This document shows positions 14,517-21,957 of a stretch of DNA of 22,853 nucleotides, one piece after another (position 1 is the stretch's first letter; every line of letters starts with the position of its first letter). The notes below the pieces were generated by a model. The model searched no databases. It saw only the letters and a list, made by a program, of their open reading frames with translations, and was not told the origin of the DNA. This DNA is from JBCAWW01 sp039024315. Its GTDB lineage: Bacteria > Bacteroidota > Bacteroidia > J057. The translations under genes and the position numbers were made by a program. The stretch is from NCBI GenBank assembly GCA_039024315.1, contig JBCCQN010000132.1, positions 1-22,853 of the forward strand. The letters are read 5' to 3'.

Positions 14517-15260
14517 TTATAGTACTAGGCCTCCGTCAACGCTCAGATTTGTGCCCGTGATAAAACTAGCCTGATCAGACGCAAGAAATAAATAGGCATG
14601 GGCTATTTCTTCGACCGAGCCTAGGCGTCCTAATGGCGTCTGTTGCTTTAGGTTATTTATCACTCCTTCTGGGACAGTCTCGATCATTTCAGTTTGAATA
14701 AAGCCAGGAGAAACCGCATTGACCGTTACGCCTTTACGCCCTAGTTCGCGAGCCCAAACCTTGGTCAAACCAATCACTCCAGACTTAGTCGCTACGTAAT
14801 TTCCCTGCCCAAAATTGCCGTACAACCCAACTACTGAAGCTGCATTAAGAATTCGCCCAAAACCCTTTTCTGTCATAAATGGAGCTACTGCTTTGGTACA
14901 GTTGAAAACCCCCGTGAGATTTACATCTATGACCATCTGCCACTGAGCAGCACTCATCTTTTTGAGGGATGCATCGCGGGTGATGCCAGCATTATTGATC
15001 AAAATATCAATTCTACCCCAATCGTTTATTAGCTCCTCTGCGGCCTTTGCGACTGATTGGAAGTCAGTGGTATCAAGCTGCTGAAATCTTATATCGTGGC
15101 CCGCTTCGCGGAACGTTTGTACCGTTTCTTCAGCAGCAGCGGCATCCACATCCCATATAGAGACCTTAGCCCCAGCTTCTAAAAATAGGCCTGCAGTAGC
15201 TTTTCCAATCCCTCTGGCAGCTCCGGTAATCACGGCAGTTCGGTTATTTAGTCGGATCAT
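14517..15260 (-). CDS. Short-chain dehydrogenase/reductase, FabG-like (3-oxoacyl / 3-hydroxyacyl oxidoreductase)
   Basis: A 247-aa classical SDR. The Rossmann nucleotide motif is TGAARGIG (12-19), NNAG is at 89-92, and the catalytic tetrad is Asn114, Ser142, Tyr155, Lys159 (YVATK). The C-terminal FITGTNLSVDGGLVL is typical of FabG/PhaB-type enzymes. Asp37 at the end of the second strand (VSIWDVD) favours NAD(H) over NADP(H), so it may be a catabolic 3-hydroxyacyl-CoA dehydrogenase rather than the biosynthetic FabG; the true fabG is therefore probably elsewhere. It is divergent from the symporter gene, with 511 bp between the start codons. An inverted repeat 18 bp upstream of its ATG may be an operator. 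Substrate is inferred only. Confidence 0.9.
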   Translation of the reverse strand: MIRLNNRTAVITGAARGIGKATAGLFLEAGAKVSIWDVDAAAAEETVQTFREAGHDIRFQQLDTTDFQSVAKAAEELINDWGRIDILINNAGITRDASLKKMSAAQWQMVIDVNLTGVFNCTKAVAPFMTEKGFGRILNAASVVGLYGNFGQGNYVATKSGVIGLTKVWARELGRKGVTVNAVSPGFIQTEMIETVPEGVINNLKQQTPLGRLGSVEEIAHAYLFLASDQASFITGTNLSVDGGLVL

Positions 15261-15278
15261 AAGTCAATATTTCTATTT

Positions 15279-15301
15279 TTTGTATCAGTGAGTGATACAA
15301 A
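15279..15301. promoter_or_regulatory. Perfect 9-bp inverted repeat upstream of the SDR gene
   Basis: TTTGTATCA-GTGAG-TGATACAAA, a perfect dyad with a 5-bp spacer, begins 18 bp upstream of the SDR start codon. Its length suits a TetR- or MarR-type operator. No such regulator is encoded in the window. Confidence 0.5.
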
Positions 15302-15724
15302 TAAATAGTAGCCTATGAATTGGCGGCTTATTGACTCAATTCAAATATAGTCGACTGTTCACAAATAAATACTATCTTTTAGTTCTAAAAGTCTTATTTA
15401 TAGGTATTTAGCTGATAATTTTTTATATGCGACTTAAATTAATATAAAAATCAATAAGCTAGTGGTCTCCCTCCTGACTCATTAGGAAAAATCTATACAG
15501 TTCAAAATAAGGGTTTTCTATTTCAATATAGTCAAGTAAAACATATAAGTCAGATATATAAAATATTCCATTTAATTTTCACCTAAATATATGTTTATCA
15601 GTTATTTATAATTTATTCACCTCCAAATATCATCCATTCAAAAGCTAATTTGAAAGTTAGTCAACCTCTTTTTTGTTCTTGTAGTCCATTCTCAACTTTA
15701 GCTTAGGTCATAATTTTAAATAAG

Positions 15725-15756
15725 AGTCCTAGCCTATCTTGTACATGGGTAGGACT
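15725..15756 (+). promoter_or_regulatory. Hairpin in the 5' leader of the symporter gene
   Basis: AGTCCTAGCC (15725-15734) and GGGTAGGACT (15747-15756) pair over 9 of 10 positions around a 12-nt loop, ending 15 nt before the start codon. It could occlude the ribosome site, or be an operator at DNA level. Confidence 0.4.
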
Positions 15757-15771
15757 TGATTAAAGCAAATT

Positions 15772-17289
15772 ATGGCTACTCAAGAACTGGTTATAGCAAC
15801 CGCCTGCCTATTGGGCCTACTCATGCTTGGCATCTTTGCCCTAGTGCTTAGGGCAGCAAAGAGTACTCGATCCATTCAGGATTATGCTATTGGGAGCGTA
15901 CAATTCTCGCCAGTATTTGTTGGCCTCTCTTTAGCCGCATCTATCACTAGTGCTGCGACTTTTATTATCAACCCTGGATTTATAGCCCTGTATGGGCTCA
16001 GTGGCGTGATCGCCTTAGGCATTGTCTTGCCTCTTGGGCTATATCTTTCGCTGATAGTACTCACTAAGAGTTTCAGAAAATACGGACAGTCCATTCAAGC
16101 CTTGACGATGGCCCAGTGGATTGGCAAAAGATATCAAAGCCGAGGCTTTGCCTTCTTCTTTGGCCTTTTGTCGCTATTGCTGATCACCTTTATCATACTC
16201 ATATGCGTAGGAATGACAAAAGTCCTCTCCGCAGCATTGAATACCTCCGAGCTTGGAGTATTAATTTGTCTCGTGCTATTTGTGTTTGGCTACATGATGT
16301 TTGGAGGCGCCAATTCCATGGTATATACCAATACCATTCAAGCGGGGCTGATGATCATAGTGGCGATAATCCTATTGACCTCAGGCTACAATCACTTCAG
16401 CGAGGGAATAGATGGTTTTTTGCACAAACTAAGTACCATCGACCCACTGCTTAGTAGTCCAGTCAATCCAGAGAGCCCATTGTTTAGAGATTATTGGGAA
16501 ATCATCTTTTTTAACTTCATCGTTGGGGTTGCAATCGTTTGTCAACCTCACATCATCACCAAATCTTTACTCTTAAAGGAGGAAAAAGGGGTGAACCAGT
16601 TTTTGCGAGTCGCCATCATTGTTGAAACGCTTTTCTTCCTTGTAGTCTTTGCCGGCCTATACGCTCGTTTAAGTTTTCCAGACTTGACTTTGGAGGGTGA
16701 GCCCTTGAAAATGGATGGGATCATATCCGCCTATGTGGTAAAAGAGTTTCCCGTTTACATTGGGGTCATCGTGATAATAGGCTTGCTCGCAGCAGGACTT
16801 TCTACCCTGGAAGGACTCATTCAAAGCATACCGACTACGATCACCTCTGACATTATCGAACCTCTTTTAGGAGATAAGCTTGGTCAGGGGGAGGCAAAAG
16901 AGAGGAGGATGGTACGCATTAACAAGTTGATCATTTTCCTCTTGGCCTTATTGACAATTGGTCTATCCTACGATCAATTGATCAACCCAAGTTTAAGCGT
17001 GGGCATCTTTGCCCAAAATGGAGTTTACGCCTATTTCTCGGCAGCGTTCATCCCAGTCCTGTTTGGCATCTTTCTCAAAAACGTTTCTCCTCTTCCTCCC
17101 ATCCTTGCTTCCCTCAGTGCCATCATCGTTCACTTTTCGATTTACTATGGCAGAATCGGTCCTTATATGCAAGCGGAAGTGAGAAATCCTGCGGTAGCGG
17201 CTGCTTTTGCCATCCTCGCCTCGACCCTAGTAGGACTGATAGCTATAATCGTTCTGCGAAGCAGCTCTCCCAAACCCCAACTAAACTGA
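15772..17289 (+). CDS. Sodium:solute symporter family transporter
   Basis: A 505-aa integral inner-membrane protein with about 13 hydrophobic helices, the usual size for the SSS family (PanF, PutP, ActP relatives), which couple Na+ entry to uptake of small organic solutes. Family signs: the first helices with LSLAASITSAATFIINPGF, the helix containing FGYMMFGGANSMVYTNTIQAG, and LLAAGLSTLEGLIQSIPTTI, which corresponds to the Na+-site helix with conserved Ser/Thr. The N-terminus carries the short helix typical of the ActP/PanF branch. The substrate is not readable from sequence; a carboxylate is my inference because a CoA ligase lies downstream. It is followed after 1 nt by the alpha/beta hydrolase gene, so the two are surely one transcript. 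Confidence 0.88.
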   Translation: MATQELVIATACLLGLLMLGIFALVLRAAKSTRSIQDYAIGSVQFSPVFVGLSLAASITSAATFIINPGFIALYGLSGVIALGIVLPLGLYLSLIVLTKSFRKYGQSIQALTMAQWIGKRYQSRGFAFFFGLLSLLLITFIILICVGMTKVLSAALNTSELGVLICLVLFVFGYMMFGGANSMVYTNTIQAGLMIIVAIILLTSGYNHFSEGIDGFLHKLSTIDPLLSSPVNPESPLFRDYWEIIFFNFIVGVAIVCQPHIITKSLLLKEEKGVNQFLRVAIIVETLFFLVVFAGLYARLSFPDLTLEGEPLKMDGIISAYVVKEFPVYIGVIVIIGLLAAGLSTLEGLIQSIPTTITSDIIEPLLGDKLGQGEAKERRMVRINKLIIFLLALLTIGLSYDQLINPSLSVGIFAQNGVYAYFSAAFIPVLFGIFLKNVSPLPPILASLSAIIVHFSIYYGRIGPYMQAEVRNPAVAAAFAILASTLVGLIAIIVLRSSSPKPQLN

Positions 17290-17290
17290 T

Positions 17291-18277
17291 ATGAAGACAA
17301 AAGCCCTCATAAGCCATTTCATATTGAGCCTAATCTTGCTGAGTGCATGCTCGATACCTAATGAAAAAAAATCAACAACGGCGCTCATGCAAAATCAGCC
17401 TTATAGCTACGAAGTCGAAAAATTAAGGCTCCCTGACGGTTCACAAATAGCCTACAGAGAGTTTGGAGAGGGAGAAGCCAGCCTGCTCTTACTACATGGA
17501 CTAGGAAGCTATCTGCCGGTTTGGGATAAGATGAGACCCCATCTAGAAAAGGACTTTAAGTGTGTGGTCCTCGATCTACCAGGCTTTGGTCAGTCCTCAA
17601 CCGTTTCGGGGCCAATCAGTATTGAATTTTTCGCCAAGCAGATAGAAGCCTTTGTACATCAAAAGAAGCTAAAAAATTTAAGCCTTATTGGGCATTCCAT
17701 GGGAGGGCAGATCGCTATGCGCCTTTGTCTTAATCAATCCATTGACCTACAAAGTCTCATCTTACTAGCTCCCGCAGGCATCGAGCGATTTAGCCAAGCA
17801 GAAGGCGATCAGCTCAAACAATTTGTAACCCCTGCCTCAGTATTAGCCCAAACAGAGGAGCAAATCACCCAAAACTTTGCCATCAATTTTTACGGTAATC
17901 AGTTACCAGAAGACGCCAGCTTCATGGTTCAGGATCGATTGGCACTCAAAGGAGATTCGAGTCACTACGCATCCTTTGCAAAAGTATTTCCGGCCAGTAT
18001 GACTGCGATGCTGGACGGTCCGGTTTATGAAGAACTGGATCAGATCAAAATTCCTGTATTGGTTCTTTTTGGGGCCGATGATCAACTCATTCCTAATCGC
18101 TTTTTGCATCCAGATCTCAGCATAGCTGATGTAGCCAAGATGGCTGAGCGGCTTATCCCATCAGCGGAAGTCAAGCTATTGGAGCAATGTGGACATTTTG
18201 TGCCTTGGGATCAAGCAGAACGAGTAAGTGAAAACATCCGCCGATTTACGCAATCGACACAAATAATAGCACCCTAA
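17291..18277 (+). CDS. Alpha/beta hydrolase lipoprotein
   Basis: A 328-aa serine hydrolase anchored to the envelope. The signal peptide ends in LLSAC with the lipidated Cys at residue 20. The fold begins around residue 45; LLLLHGLG supplies the oxyanion-hole strand, GHSMGGQ holds the nucleophile Ser136, GADDQLIP holds the acid (Asp263 or Asp264) and QCGHFVPW holds His302, so the triad is complete. The family includes esterases, lipases and C-C bond hydrolases, and the sequence alone does not separate them. It starts 1 nt after the symporter stop and ends 30 nt before the TonB receptor. Export plus neighbours suggest it cleaves an ester outside or in the periplasm, releasing a product for import (inference). 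Confidence 0.88.
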   Translation: MKTKALISHFILSLILLSACSIPNEKKSTTALMQNQPYSYEVEKLRLPDGSQIAYREFGEGEASLLLLHGLGSYLPVWDKMRPHLEKDFKCVVLDLPGFGQSSTVSGPISIEFFAKQIEAFVHQKKLKNLSLIGHSMGGQIAMRLCLNQSIDLQSLILLAPAGIERFSQAEGDQLKQFVTPASVLAQTEEQITQNFAINFYGNQLPEDASFMVQDRLALKGDSSHYASFAKVFPASMTAMLDGPVYEELDQIKIPVLVLFGADDQLIPNRFLHPDLSIADVAKMAERLIPSAEVKLLEQCGHFVPWDQAERVSENIRRFTQSTQIIAP

Positions 18278-18307
18278 TTGATTTAACGGTTTAACCTTGG
18301 ACTACTT

Positions 18308-20791
18308 ATGAAAAAACTTATTCTATTTACAGCCATAGTATTATCGGCCTGGACCATACAGGCCCAAAATGCAAGCATCAACGGTAAGGTGAGTGATGCT
18401 GACGGAAATCCCCTTGTCGGCGCATCTGTAACGATCCAAAACACCCAAAAAGGCACCATCACCGATAATCAGGGTAGCTACAGCCTTGGAGGACTGGAAG
18501 CTGGGAGCTATACAATTGCAGTTTCCTACATTGGTTTTAGCGAAAGCAGCAAGGAAGTAAAACTAGGGGCAGATCAAACACTGAGTCTAAATTTCGAACT
18601 AGAGGGAGGGACTTTTTTTAGTGATCAAGTGGTCATTTCAAGCTCTAAGACCCCAGAAAAGATTACAGAGAGCCCTGCTACCATCATTGCGGTTTCCGCT
18701 AAACAAATCGACGAATATGCTGGTAACCCAGCCGAGCTTTTAGCTCGCCAAAAGGGGGTTGATTATTTCCGAGCCGGTATTGCCACTCCTGCTTTAAACA
18801 TCCGTGGGTTCAACTCCAACTTTAACGCCAAGAACCTTCAGGTCACGGATGGACGTTTTTCTACCCTTATTGCTACAGGTTTGCCTTTAGGGCCCTTAAA
18901 TACGAGTATCAAGGAAGATATTGAGCAAGTAGAAGTAATTTTAGGTCCCAATGCTACTATGTATGGCCCTAACGCTCATAACGGTCTACTAAATATCATA
19001 ACCAAAGATCCCAGAACCTCCGAAGGAACCACCTTTGTCCTTAATCCAGGTGTCAATGGTGATGGAAACCTCTTTTACTCCGGTCGATTTCGCCACGCTC
19101 AGGTCATAAACGACAAGTTTGCGTATAAGGTAGTGGGGGAATATACGCGGGGGACAGAATTTGATTGGGCAGACTCTGTCTTTATTGATCGGGTGGGTGC
19201 ATTTGACTCTTTGGGCAATCCCATACCAGATGGCATCAGAGAGGGCTATGAAGAATTAGAATTAGATCCAGAAGTTAGTTTTTTAAGAACTGAAGCCGCT
19301 TTTTACTATAGTCCAACTAAAGACGCTGATATAATCCTGAACTGGGGTAGAAGCAATAGCAATTACCTTTCTCCCACCAACGTAGGACGAAACCAGATCA
19401 AAGATTGGGCGATCAATTATTACCAATTACGGTTTAGCAGCAAGCATTGGTTTGCGCAGGCTTACTTTACTCAAAGCCGTACCGACTCCACCTACGCTAT
19501 TGATGAAAGAACCAAACAGTATTACCGTTTGTTAGATTCTGGCCTTCCAGATGCGGAAGCGAGGGGGGATTTATCATACGCAAGTGGAGCTTTGTTTCAG
19601 GACCGATCGCAAAGAGCCAATGCAGAAGTTCAATACAACAATCAGTTTGGCCGACTCACTCTAAGCGTTGGGGGCCAATGGCAGCTTGACCAAGCCAATA
19701 GTTTGGGGACGTACCTGCTTGATGAAAATGAAGATGATTTTATCAATATCAACCAATACGGAGCTTATTTGCATCTAAAATATGATTTCAATGAGAAGTG
19801 GAAAGCTGTAGCCGCGGCTCGCGCTGATTATCACGAGGTATATGAATTCAACTTCATACCCAAATTTGCCTTACTACGACAAGGTAAGAATGGCACTTTT
19901 CGTTTTACCTACAGCCAAGGTATTGCTGCTCCAACAATCCTAAATATGTACGGCAATCTCTTTGGTGGCCTTATTTTAGGAAATGCAGAAGGTTTTACCC
20001 TCGCTGATGGATCGACAGTTGCAAAACAAACGGTTGAGAAAATTCAGACCTTTGAAGTGGGTTATAGAGGTATTACCGCAGGCAACAAACTGGTCATCGA
20101 CGCCAATGCCTATTTCAATATTTCGCGAGACTTTTTAAGCCCAGTTACCATAGTAGGGGTAACCACCCAGAGAGGTGATACCCCTATCGAAGAAGTGCAA
20201 AGTGGATTTGATGCATACGGTGGTTTAGTTGCGACTTATATCAACTTTGGAGAAGTAAACACCTATGGCGTTGATTTGAGTGCCACTTATCACTTTAACG
20301 GTGCTTTCAACGCTTATGTCAATTATTCTTGGTTTGATTGGTCCGTAGATGAAGAAGACTTATCCAACGACTTTAATGGTGATGGTGTAGTGGATTTTTT
20401 GGATATCCTCGTTAATGCCCCCAATCACAAAGCAGGTATAGGAATGAATTATAGTGGCAAGAAGTTTTATGCAAATGGATATCTCCGTTGGGTACAGGCT
20501 TATGATTACTTTTCTAGTTTTCAGATTGCTTCACGCACTCAACCAGATAAAAGCTACCGTGGAGTGGCAATTGTCGAAGGAGCTAGAAGCGCTGATACAT
20601 TTAATTATGGGCCATTAGGGGGATTTAGCACAGTAGATATTGGTCTTGGTTATCGCTTCAACGATAATTTCCGCCTTGGTTTTGCTGCCAGCAATTTATT
20701 CAACCAAGCTTTAAGAGAGTTTACCGCCTCAGCCCCAACTCGTGGACTGTACACAATTGAACTCAGAGTGGACCTACCTGGCATTAAGTAG
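18308..20791 (+). CDS. TonB-dependent outer-membrane receptor
   Basis: An 827-aa receptor with a signal peptide (residues 1-19, ending TIQA), a carboxypeptidase-regulatory-like domain (about 22-100), a plug domain (about 108-235, with ISSSKTPEKITESPATIIAVSAKQI and LNIRGFNS and VEVILGPNATMYGPNAHNGLLNIITK), and a barrel that ends in RVDLPGIK. The plug motif is that of siderophore/vitamin-type receptors rather than SusC, and no SusD partner is present. An EF-hand-like loop lies at Asp688, Asn690, Asp692, Gly693, Asp696, Asp699. It is third in the symporter/hydrolase operon and is followed by a terminator hairpin. The final codons overlap the first heptamer of a repeat array. Cargo is unknown. 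Confidence 0.93.
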   Translation: MKKLILFTAIVLSAWTIQAQNASINGKVSDADGNPLVGASVTIQNTQKGTITDNQGSYSLGGLEAGSYTIAVSYIGFSESSKEVKLGADQTLSLNFELEGGTFFSDQVVISSSKTPEKITESPATIIAVSAKQIDEYAGNPAELLARQKGVDYFRAGIATPALNIRGFNSNFNAKNLQVTDGRFSTLIATGLPLGPLNTSIKEDIEQVEVILGPNATMYGPNAHNGLLNIITKDPRTSEGTTFVLNPGVNGDGNLFYSGRFRHAQVINDKFAYKVVGEYTRGTEFDWADSVFIDRVGAFDSLGNPIPDGIREGYEELELDPEVSFLRTEAAFYYSPTKDADIILNWGRSNSNYLSPTNVGRNQIKDWAINYYQLRFSSKHWFAQAYFTQSRTDSTYAIDERTKQYYRLLDSGLPDAEARGDLSYASGALFQDRSQRANAEVQYNNQFGRLTLSVGGQWQLDQANSLGTYLLDENEDDFININQYGAYLHLKYDFNEKWKAVAAARADYHEVYEFNFIPKFALLRQGKNGTFRFTYSQGIAAPTILNMYGNLFGGLILGNAEGFTLADGSTVAKQTVEKIQTFEVGYRGITAGNKLVIDANAYFNISRDFLSPVTIVGVTTQRGDTPIEEVQSGFDAYGGLVATYINFGEVNTYGVDLSATYHFNGAFNAYVNYSWFDWSVDEEDLSNDFNGDGVVDFLDILVNAPNHKAGIGMNYSGKKFYANGYLRWVQAYDYFSSFQIASRTQPDKSYRGVAIVEGARSADTFNYGPLGGFSTVDIGLGYRFNDNFRLGFAASNLFNQALREFTASAPTRGLYTIELRVDLPGIK

Positions 20792-20818
20792 TAAGACAAT
20801 AGTATTCAGTATTAAGAC
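20784..20818 (-). repeat. Heptanucleotide array B-left (five units, minus orientation)
   Basis: Read on the minus strand from 20818 down the units are GTCTTAA, TACTGAA, TACTATT, GTCTTAC, TACTTAA, all in 7-bp register. Two of them (TACTGAA, TACTATT) also occur in array A-left, and GTCTTAA/GTCTTAC correspond to its GTCTAAG. The last unit overlaps the stop codon of the TonB receptor. Confidence 0.7.
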
Positions 20819-20820
20819 CT

Positions 20821-20861
20821 GGGAAAATGGGTCTATACGGTTCAGTAAGACCCATTTTCTC
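20821..20861 (+). terminator. Terminator-like hairpin after the TonB receptor, core of repeat region B
   Basis: GAAAATGGGTCT (20823-20834) pairs perfectly with AGACCCATTTTC (20848-20859) around a 13-nt loop; two further pairs extend it to 14 bp with one G-T. The A-rich left arm and T-rich right arm make it a plausible intrinsic terminator. Confidence 0.7.
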
Positions 20862-20863
20862 TG

Positions 20864-20947
20864 TACTGAATACTCCCGAAAGCTTTCGGGATACTCACTA
20901 CTCACTACTCACTACTCACTACTCACTACTCACTACTTAAGTAATAC
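20864..20947 (+). repeat. Heptanucleotide array B-right with six TACTCAC copies and an 18-bp palindrome
   Basis: Twelve units in strict 7-bp register: TACTGAA, TACTCCC, GAAAGCT, TTCGGGA, six identical TACTCAC (20892-20933), TACTTAA and GTAATAC. The two middle units are not TACT-type but preserve the phase, and with flanks form the perfect palindrome TCCCGAAAGCTTTCGGGA (20874-20891). TACTTAAGTA (20934-20943) is also palindromic. The array stops 18 bp before the ATG chosen for the KASIII-like gene. Confidence 0.85.
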
Positions 20948-20965
20948 GTGATTAGAAAAGACCGC

Positions 20966-21955
20966 ATGCAGAACGCAATTATTGCTGGATCGGCTGCTTA
21001 TGTTCCTGAGCAGGCTTTGCCGAACGATTGGTTTAATCAATTACTCAATGAGGATGTTGACACCTGGCTGAGAGAAAATCTGGAGATTTATGAACGGAGA
21101 TGGTGCGCAGCAGACGAAAGCACCGCTGATCTGGCAGAGATGGCGGCAAATAAAGTCTTGCAAACCACAGGCATCCCAGCAGGGGAAATAGACTTAATTA
21201 TTCTATCGACGGATACACCAGAGTTTATTTCCCCCTCTACTGCCTCTATCGTACAAGATCGTATTGGCGCCAGAAAAGCAGGCACTTTTGATATTAATTC
21301 TGCTTGCTCTGGCTTCGTATCAGCTCTAAATACAGCAGCAAACTTTATCAAAGCTGATGAGCAATATCAAAATATTTTGGTGATAGGAGCTTATGCTATG
21401 AGCAAGTACCTCAATCATCAAGACAAAAAAACGGTAACCTTATTTGCAGATGGGGCAGGCGCTTTTCTGATCCAAGCTAGCCAAGCAAAAGGCAAGGGTT
21501 ATCTAGGAGGCGAAATGCGGTCCATGGGTGAATACAGTGAGTGGATGGGGATTTACGAAGGCGGTACCCGCGCTACCATAGATCCTCAGTCAGTTGGGAA
21601 TTTGCGACAACAGTTGCAGTTTGTGAAGCGTTTTCCGAAGGAACTCAACCCAAAAACTTGGGTGGATATGATTGAAGTCTTATCCCAAAAAATCGACATT
21701 AGCCCTAATCAAGTTGATAAGTACTTCATCACCCAGCTCAATATCAATAGTATACGCGAGACGATGGATCGCTTGACTATACCGCATTCAATGGCCCATA
21801 CTGCCATGCATTATTATGGTTATACGGGCTCTGCTTGTTTACCTATCGCCTATTGCGATGCCAAGGAAAAAGGACTAATCAAAGAAGGAGATCTTATCTA
21901 CTTTGTGGGTTCGGGAGGGGGCTTGAGTTTCGCAAGCGCTGCATTTAGGCTATAA
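20966..21955 (+). CDS. KASIII-like (FabH superfamily) protein lacking canonical His and Asn
   Basis: A 329-aa thiolase-fold protein from ATG 20966; a GTG at 20948 would add six residues but would lie directly against the repeat array, and the ATG gives the usual MxNAII start. The acyl-accepting Cys114 in DINSACSGF is intact. Where FabH has PHQAN this protein has ITQLN, placing Thr256 at the His position; where FabH has HGNTSAA it has YGYTGSA, placing Tyr286 at the Asn position. The C-terminal glycine loop (FVGSGGGLSFASAAFRL) is conserved. Without His and Asn, standard decarboxylative condensation with malonyl-ACP is unlikely, so an acyltransferase-like or other Claisen-type activity is more probable (inference). 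The AMP-ligase gene starts 2 nt after its stop, suggesting that the ligase supplies its acyl thioester. Confidence 0.88.
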   Translation: MQNAIIAGSAAYVPEQALPNDWFNQLLNEDVDTWLRENLEIYERRWCAADESTADLAEMAANKVLQTTGIPAGEIDLIILSTDTPEFISPSTASIVQDRIGARKAGTFDINSACSGFVSALNTAANFIKADEQYQNILVIGAYAMSKYLNHQDKKTVTLFADGAGAFLIQASQAKGKGYLGGEMRSMGEYSEWMGIYEGGTRATIDPQSVGNLRQQLQFVKRFPKELNPKTWVDMIEVLSQKIDISPNQVDKYFITQLNINSIRETMDRLTIPHSMAHTAMHYYGYTGSACLPIAYCDAKEKGLIKEGDLIYFVGSGGGLSFASAAFRL

Positions 21956-21957
21956 AT

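Larger units (their letters stand above)
15261..15771. other. AT-rich divergent regulatory region (511 bp)
   Basis: No coding or stable RNA gene is seen. It must hold promoters for the SDR gene (minus) and the symporter operon (plus). Its clear elements are the dyad at 15279-15301 and the hairpin at 15725-15756. Base composition is strongly AT-rich compared with neighbouring genes. Confidence 0.6.

Noticed and set aside
20742..20951. Small open frame across the second heptamer region, encoding repeats from the TACTCAC units
   Set aside because: It begins inside the receptor gene in another frame and its C-terminal repeats are a direct translation of the tandem DNA repeats.
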